Below, in pieces: positions 59,745 through 64,000 of a stretch of 64,000 nucleotides of DNA. Both the position numbers and the translations under genes were made by a program. The first letter of the stretch is position 1. Each line of letters begins with the position of its first letter. The notes under the pieces are model-generated. The model had not been told where the DNA came from and searched no databases. It saw nothing but the letters and a program-made list of their open reading frames with translations. Source of the stretch: Burkholderiales bacterium (GTDB lineage: Bacteria > Pseudomonadota > Gammaproteobacteria > Burkholderiales > Burkholderiaceae_C); the NCBI GenBank assembly GCA_017307865.1, contig JAFKGE010000019.1, positions 1 through 64,000 of the forward strand. Direction: 5' to 3'.

Positions 59745-62426
59745 TCAGAGCTCCGTCAGAAAGCGCTCGGCGCGCACCTTGAGCGCGCCCGTGGCCTCGG
59801 CCACGACCTCGGATGCCAGGGTGCGGGCACCGTCGATGTCGCCGATGGCACGGAACTCCTGCGCCAGCGACAGCTTGGTGGACAGCGGGTTGTCGTCGGC
59901 ATCATCGGGCTGCTCGGTCTTGATGTCGCCCGAGCGCGAGTCGGGGTCGACGGACAGCGCATCCATGTCGAACTCGATCATGCCGGAGTTGGATTTTGGC
60001 AAGGCAGCCGAGGGCGCGGCCGCCAGCGCGGGCGCCGGCGCGGACGTGGCGGCCAATTCGGACGGCGGGGCAAAGTCCATGCCCAGGTCCAGGTCAACGA
60101 ACTCGCTGTCGGCCTTGACCGGAGCGGGTGTGTCCAGAGCCTGGCGGGCCGACGTCGGCACGCTGTCGGCCGCAGCGGCCACGGTGCCGACGGCGGCGCC
60201 CGTGGCCGCCGTCACGGCCGCAGCACCCAGCCCAGCGGGCGTGCTGTGCTTGGGCGCGGCCTGGCGCACCGATTCGCCCAGGTCGAGGTTCAGGTCGAGT
60301 GGCGGGCGGCCGGTGGACGTGGCTTCATCCTTGTCTTTGCCCAGAATGACCTGTGCCGTCTGCGGCTCGGTGTCGGCGCCGAACTGGCGACGGGCGCTGG
60401 CCGGCGCCACCTTGGGCACCGGCATGCCGCCGGGCTTGTACAAGGGGTTGTTGGGGTCCAACTCGGCACCCAGGCTGGCAATGGCCTGCCAGTCGGGGCC
60501 GTCGCCCTGCGTGAGCGTATGGGCCTCGGTGGCAAGCGCCTCGAGCGCGCGGGCATCGCGGCGCTTGGCATAGATTTCGGCCAGCTTGCGGTGCACCGAG
60601 ATGCGGCCGGGGTGGGTGAGCAGGGCTTCCTTGAGGATTTCCTCGGCCTGCATGTCGCGGCCGTAGGCCAGGTAGACGTCGGCCTCGGCCACCGGGTCCA
60701 CGTCGCCCGCGGCGTCGAGCTGACTGGGCGAATAAGCCATGGACGAGGAGCCGCCGCTGGCACGCTCCTTGGTGTCGACCTGCTGGCCGCCGCTGCCGCC
60801 GAAGAACGAGTCGGGCTGCAGGCGGCTTTCGATGAATTCGCTGTCGCGTGCGGCGTCCTTTTGCTTGCGCTGGCGGGCGCGGTAGATGCCCAGGCCGGCC
60901 AGCAGCGCGATCAGGCCGGCGCCTGCCACGGGCAGCAGGGGGTTGTCCGTCAGGCCGTCGAGGAAGGAGGGCTCGGCCGCCGGGGCCGGCGTGGGTGCGG
61001 CAACCGTGGGCGCGGGTGCGGGGGCGGCGGTGGCGGCGGTGGCCGATGCCGCGTCTGCGGGCGCCGATGCCGTCGCGGCCGGCGCCTCGGCCGTGGCAGC
61101 CGCGCTGGCGTCGGGCGCCGGCGCTGCGGCGCTGGTCTCGGTAGTGCTTGCCGCAGCAGCCGTCGCGGCGGAGGCGGCCGTCGCAGCTGCCGTGGCGGCG
61201 GCACCGGCGGCCAGAGGAACGTTCGCGCCCGGGGTCTCGCTGCTGGCGGCCGCTGCCGCGGGTGTTGGGGCGGGAGCGCTTGTCGCGGGAGCGCTGGCCG
61301 TGCTGGTCAGGTCTTTGAGCGCGCTGATGTTGCGCTTGAGCTCGGCTTCGCGGTCGGCCTGTTCTTGCGCCTGGCGCGAGAGCGCCGCGGTGGTTTCGGC
61401 CCCACCCGGCGCGCCGCCCTTGCTGATCTTCAGTTGGTCGGGGGTGGGGGCGGGTGCCTTGCGGTCGCTCACCTGCGCCTGCACGCTGCCGCTGGCCGTC
61501 TGGCCGCCGCTGGCCTCATTGGGTTGCGCCGGCGCCGCCTTGGCCACGGCGTGGCGATAGGCCTGAAAGTCCTTGCTTTGCGCCACCACGGCCCTGCGCG
61601 CGGCTTGGCGCGGGGTGGCCCGGGCTTGCTCGGCGCTGGGCATTTGCAGCACGGCGCCGGCCTTGATGAGGTTGACGTTGCCGCGGATGAAGGCGTCGGG
61701 GTTGGCCTGCAGCAGGGCGACCATCATCTGGTCGAGCGACACGCCGTCGATGGCGTGGGCGCCGGCAATGCGCGAGAGGGTGTCGCCCCGCTGGACGGTG
61801 ATCTGCTCGCCGCCGGCCGCGCTTGCCGTGCGCTCGGGTCGGGGTGCGGCCCTGGGCGCGGGCGTGGCGCTGGGACGTGGCGTGGTCTGTTCGGCGACGG
61901 CGGGACGTGCGGGCGCCGGGGCCTGGGGCTGGGTTGCCACCACCGCGGGCAAGGCCTCGCGGCCCGGCGGATCGAGCAGCAGGGTGTAGTCGCGCACGAC
62001 GCGGCCATTGGCCCAACTGGCCTCGATGACGACGCCGACATAGGGCTCGTTGATCGGCCGGCTGCCGATGATGCGCAAATAGGCCTGGCCGTTGGCGCGG
62101 CGCTGCAGCGTGACACGCGCACCGGCCAGCGCTGGGCTGTATTCCACGCCGGCGGCGCGGAACGCCTGCGGCGTGCCTACGCTGGCCTGCAGGGTGGAGG
62201 CTTCTTCGGACGAAATCTGCGGAATTTCGACGTCGGCCCGCAGGGGCTCGCCGAGTGCCGAACGCACCGAGACGGCGCCCAGGGCGAGCGCCTGGGCATC
62301 CAGGCTGACACCCAGAAGGGCCAGTGCGACGGCCGAGGCCAGAGCGGCTTTTCGGATGAGTGGCTGACGCGCGGCGGCGGCCAGCTCGGGCAATCCCTCA
62401 TGGCTCTGGACGATGGTCTTGTGCAT
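59745..62426 (-). CDS. fimV: FimV-like peptidoglycan-binding pilus/motility protein
   Basis: This is an 893-residue inner-membrane protein. A signal-like hydrophobic N-terminus (about 26-46) precedes the FimV N-terminal domain (ALGAVSVRSALGEPLRADVE). A LysM domain lies at about 207-263 (QITVQRGDTLSRIAGAHAID), an Ala/Thr/Pro-rich stretch runs to about 490, one transmembrane helix spans about 496-515, and a cytoplasmic region has TPR-like helices and the C-terminal FimV motif (LSLAQEFRAIGDIDGARTLA). In Pseudomonas FimV supports type IV pili and polar localisation. Confidence 0.93.
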   Translation of the reverse strand: MHKTIVQSHEGLPELAAAARQPLIRKAALASAVALALLGVSLDAQALALGAVSVRSALGEPLRADVEIPQISSEEASTLQASVGTPQAFRAAGVEYSPALAGARVTLQRRANGQAYLRIIGSRPINEPYVGVVIEASWANGRVVRDYTLLLDPPGREALPAVVATQPQAPAPARPAVAEQTTPRPSATPAPRAAPRPERTASAAGGEQITVQRGDTLSRIAGAHAIDGVSLDQMMVALLQANPDAFIRGNVNLIKAGAVLQMPSAEQARATPRQAARRAVVAQSKDFQAYRHAVAKAAPAQPNEASGGQTASGSVQAQVSDRKAPAPTPDQLKISKGGAPGGAETTAALSRQAQEQADREAELKRNISALKDLTSTASAPATSAPAPTPAAAAASSETPGANVPLAAGAAATAAATAASAATAAAASTTETSAAAPAPDASAAATAEAPAATASAPADAASATAATAAPAPAPTVAAPTPAPAAEPSFLDGLTDNPLLPVAGAGLIALLAGLGIYRARQRKQKDAARDSEFIESRLQPDSFFGGSGGQQVDTKERASGGSSSMAYSPSQLDAAGDVDPVAEADVYLAYGRDMQAEEILKEALLTHPGRISVHRKLAEIYAKRRDARALEALATEAHTLTQGDGPDWQAIASLGAELDPNNPLYKPGGMPVPKVAPASARRQFGADTEPQTAQVILGKDKDEATSTGRPPLDLNLDLGESVRQAAPKHSTPAGLGAAAVTAATGAAVGTVAAAADSVPTSARQALDTPAPVKADSEFVDLDLGMDFAPPSELAATSAPAPALAAAPSAALPKSNSGMIEFDMDALSVDPDSRSGDIKTEQPDDADDNPLSTKLSLAQEFRAIGDIDGARTLASEVVAEATGALKVRAERFLTEL

Positions 62427-62544
62427 GGCTTTTGAGTGTGGGGCAGGGGCGTCCTGCCAATACCGACTTGGAAATCGACGTTAACATCAACGTATTGGAC
62501 TGACAAGCTGAGACGCCTGTTAAGTCCTGACACATGTACAAAGT

Positions 62545-62564
62545 TTGGCCGCATGTGCGGCCAA
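62545..62564. other. Perfect inverted repeat between asd and fimV
   Basis: TTGGCCGCA-TG-TGCGGCCAA is a perfect 9-bp inverted repeat with a two-base centre. There is no clear T run on the minus strand after it, so it is either a weak terminator for asd or an operator in the fimV leader. It lies 45 bases after the asd stop. Confidence 0.5.
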
Positions 62565-62608
62565 TGTTGTCTGCTCACAACGACCCAGTCTGCTGGGCCG
62601 AAAGACGC

Positions 62609-63739
62609 TCAGCGCTCCAGCAGGATGCGCAGCATGCGGCGCAGCGGTTCGGCCGCGCCCCACAGCAGCTGGTCGCCCACGGTGAAGGCACCCAGGTACT
62701 CGGGGCCCATGGCCAGCTTGCGGATGCGGCCGACCGGGATGCTCATGGTGCCGGTCACGGCCACCGGCGTCAAATCCTTGAGCGTGGCTTCCTTGGTGTT
62801 GGGCACCACCTTCACCCAATCGTTGTCGGCCGCGATCATGGCCTCGATGTCGGCCACCGGCACGTCCTTCTTGAGCTTGAAGGTCAGCGCCTGGCTGTGG
62901 CAGCGCATGGCGCCCACGCGCACGCAAAAACCATCGACCGGAATCGCCGGCGTGCCGAAGCCTTCGCCCTGGCCCATGATCTTGTTGGTTTCGGCCATGC
63001 CCTTCCACTCTTCCTTGGACATGCCGTCGCCCAGGTCCTTGTCGATCCAGGGAATCAGGCTGCCACCCAGCGGCACGCCGAAGTTGGCGGTCTCGGTGGC
63101 CGACAGGGCGCGTTGCTTGCCGATCACCTTGCGGTCGATCTCCAGGATGGCGCTCTTGGGATCATCGAGCAGGTTCGCCACCTCGGCGTTCAGCGTGCCG
63201 TACTGCGTCAGCAGTTCGCGCATGTGCTGCGCGCCACCGCCGCTGGCCGCCTGGTAGGTCTGCGTGTTCATCCATTCGACCAGGCCGGCCTTGTAGAGTG
63301 CGCCCACGCCCATCAGCATGCAGCTGACGGTGCAGTTGCCGCCGATCCAGTTGTTGCCGCCCTTGGCCAGCGCGTTCTGGATGACCGGCATGTTGACCGG
63401 ATCGAGAATGATGACCGCGTCGTCCTTCATGCGCAGCGCGCTGGCGGCGTCGATCCAGTGGCCCTTCCAGCCGGCGGCGCGCAGCTTGGGGAACACCTCG
63501 TTGGTGTAGTCGCCGCCCTGGCAGGTGACGATGATGTCGCAGCGCGCCAGTTGCCGGATGTCGTGCGCGTCCGCCAGCTTCTTTTCGTTCTTGGCCATCG
63601 CGGGTGCCGCGCCGCCGGCGTTGGAGGTGGAGAAGAACAGGGGCTCGATCAAGTCGAAGTCCTTTTCCTCCTGCATGCGATCCATGAGGACGGAGCCGAC
63701 CATGCCGCGCCAGCCGACCAAACCAACCAAACTGCTCAT
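62609..63739 (-). CDS. asd: Aspartate-semialdehyde dehydrogenase
   Basis: This 376-residue enzyme makes aspartate semialdehyde for lysine, threonine and methionine synthesis. It shows [16 protein letters not shown] for NADP binding, the catalytic Cys136 in [26 protein letters not shown] and [17 protein letters not shown] with the catalytic His. It feeds dapA, which lies at the other end of the window. Confidence 0.97.
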   Translation of the reverse strand: MSSLVGLVGWRGMVGSVLMDRMQEEKDFDLIEPLFFSTSNAGGAAPAMAKNEKKLADAHDIRQLARCDIIVTCQGGDYTNEVFPKLRAAGWKGHWIDAASALRMKDDAVIILDPVNMPVIQNALAKGGNNWIGGNCTVSCMLMGVGALYKAGLVEWMNTQTYQAASGGGAQHMRELLTQYGTLNAEVANLLDDPKSAILEIDRKVIGKQRALSATETANFGVPLGGSLIPWIDKDLGDGMSKEEWKGMAETNKIMGQGEGFGTPAIPVDGFCVRVGAMRCHSQALTFKLKKDVPVADIEAMIAADNDWVKVVPNTKEATLKDLTPVAVTGTMSIPVGRIRKLAMGPEYLGAFTVGDQLLWGAAEPLRRMLRILLER

Positions 63740-64000
63740 TTTCTAGCCCTTTACAAGTGAAAAACCGGTCAACGGCCACACTGCTCGCCCGGCTCGTCTG
63801 GCCAGGAAGGGCGCACGACGAGCCAGGGCTGGATCAGCCGGTCGTCTTTTTGGTGATGATTGCGCACGCCGCCACGCCAGCCGAGGCGGCGGCGGTGTTC
63901 TGGAGGAACGATTCGGCGGCGAACATGGGGCGATATTGTACCGGAGTCCGGCCCTGCGCCGCTGGTTTTGGGGCGCCTGGCCGCCATCCTCGGCTACAGT
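63740..64000. other. Region upstream of asd, no gene recognised
   Basis: These 261 bases hold no convincing gene. On the minus strand a 30-codon frame (63926-63834, MFAAESFLQNTAAASAG) lacks a ribosome site. TTGACC (about 63768-63773 on the minus strand) could be part of an asd promoter, but no well-spaced -10 box was found. The next gene is presumably beyond the window. Confidence 0.4.

Noticed and set aside
58758-62435. A 1225-codon open frame on the plus strand opposite truA and fimV
   Set aside because: It is a low-complexity shadow of fimV and truA, with runs of Gly and Arg and no ribosome site.
63834-63926. 30-codon frame on the minus strand upstream of asd
   Set aside because: No ribosome site, no recognisable family, and short enough to arise by chance in GC-rich DNA.

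Overview
The window is high-GC DNA (mostly two thirds G+C by eye) from a betaproteobacterium of the Burkholderiales, most likely the Comamonadaceae (Acidovorax/Ottowia-like). The grounds are the protein sequences, the neighbour orders dapA-bamC and asd-fimV-truA-trpF-trpB-trpA-accD, and small dispersed repeats with a GATAGCTG...GCGCTTG core of a kind common in that family. This placement is inference; no rRNA or complete tRNA gene was seen.

Layout. 1-767: the edge of a probable Tn3-family transposon has cut off the 3' end of an MBL-fold hydrolase gene. 0.8-3.5 kb (minus): bamC, dapA and a methyltransferase. 3.6-9.0 kb (plus): parE, a Phd/PIN toxin-antitoxin pair with its own operator, parC and a tiny membrane protein. 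9.0-10.3 kb (minus): two AhpD-like proteins and a DUF488 protein. 10.5-19.95 kb: a TPP-riboswitch-led thiamin cluster, thiC-thiO-thiS, an antisense lipoprotein gene, a thiG'-thiS hybrid, a flavodoxin-fold reductase, thiG, a thiD-thiE fusion and thiD.

20.2-27.1 kb is the most unusual part. An orphan receiver-AraC regulator is followed by six same-strand genes of unknown role (a 783-aa Cys-rich protein, a DUF1360-like membrane protein, and proteins of 91, 165, 434 and 248 aa) and the remnant of a seventh. None of the soluble products has an export signal. This is my candidate for an undescribed system.

27.1-34.5 kb: a class II histone-deacetylase-like amidohydrolase translationally coupled to an FAD oxidoreductase, then a TetR-controlled tripartite efflux pump. 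34.7-39.3 kb: ubiU-ubiV-ubiT-ubiX-ubiD, the oxygen-independent ubiquinone pathway, with a candidate FNR-type site upstream. 39.3-46.3 kb: pyrD, rpiA, a MAPEG protein, a serine-hydrolase-like lipoprotein, a zinc-ribbon membrane protein, an NRAMP-related transporter and trhP. 46.6-53.5 kb: acnA, an FAD monooxygenase, a 2-hydroxyacid dehydrogenase and lysS. 53.8-63.7 kb: a Lon-N-domain protein, yggT, and the block accD-trpA-trpB-trpF-truA-fimV-asd, read on the minus strand from asd to accD.

A recurring theme is small repeats that lie inside genes in frame. They add peptides to ParC, the ThiD-ThiE fusion (twice), the FAD oxidoreductase and the N-terminus of TrpF. All coordinates and motifs were read by eye; family names come from recognition, not from searches.
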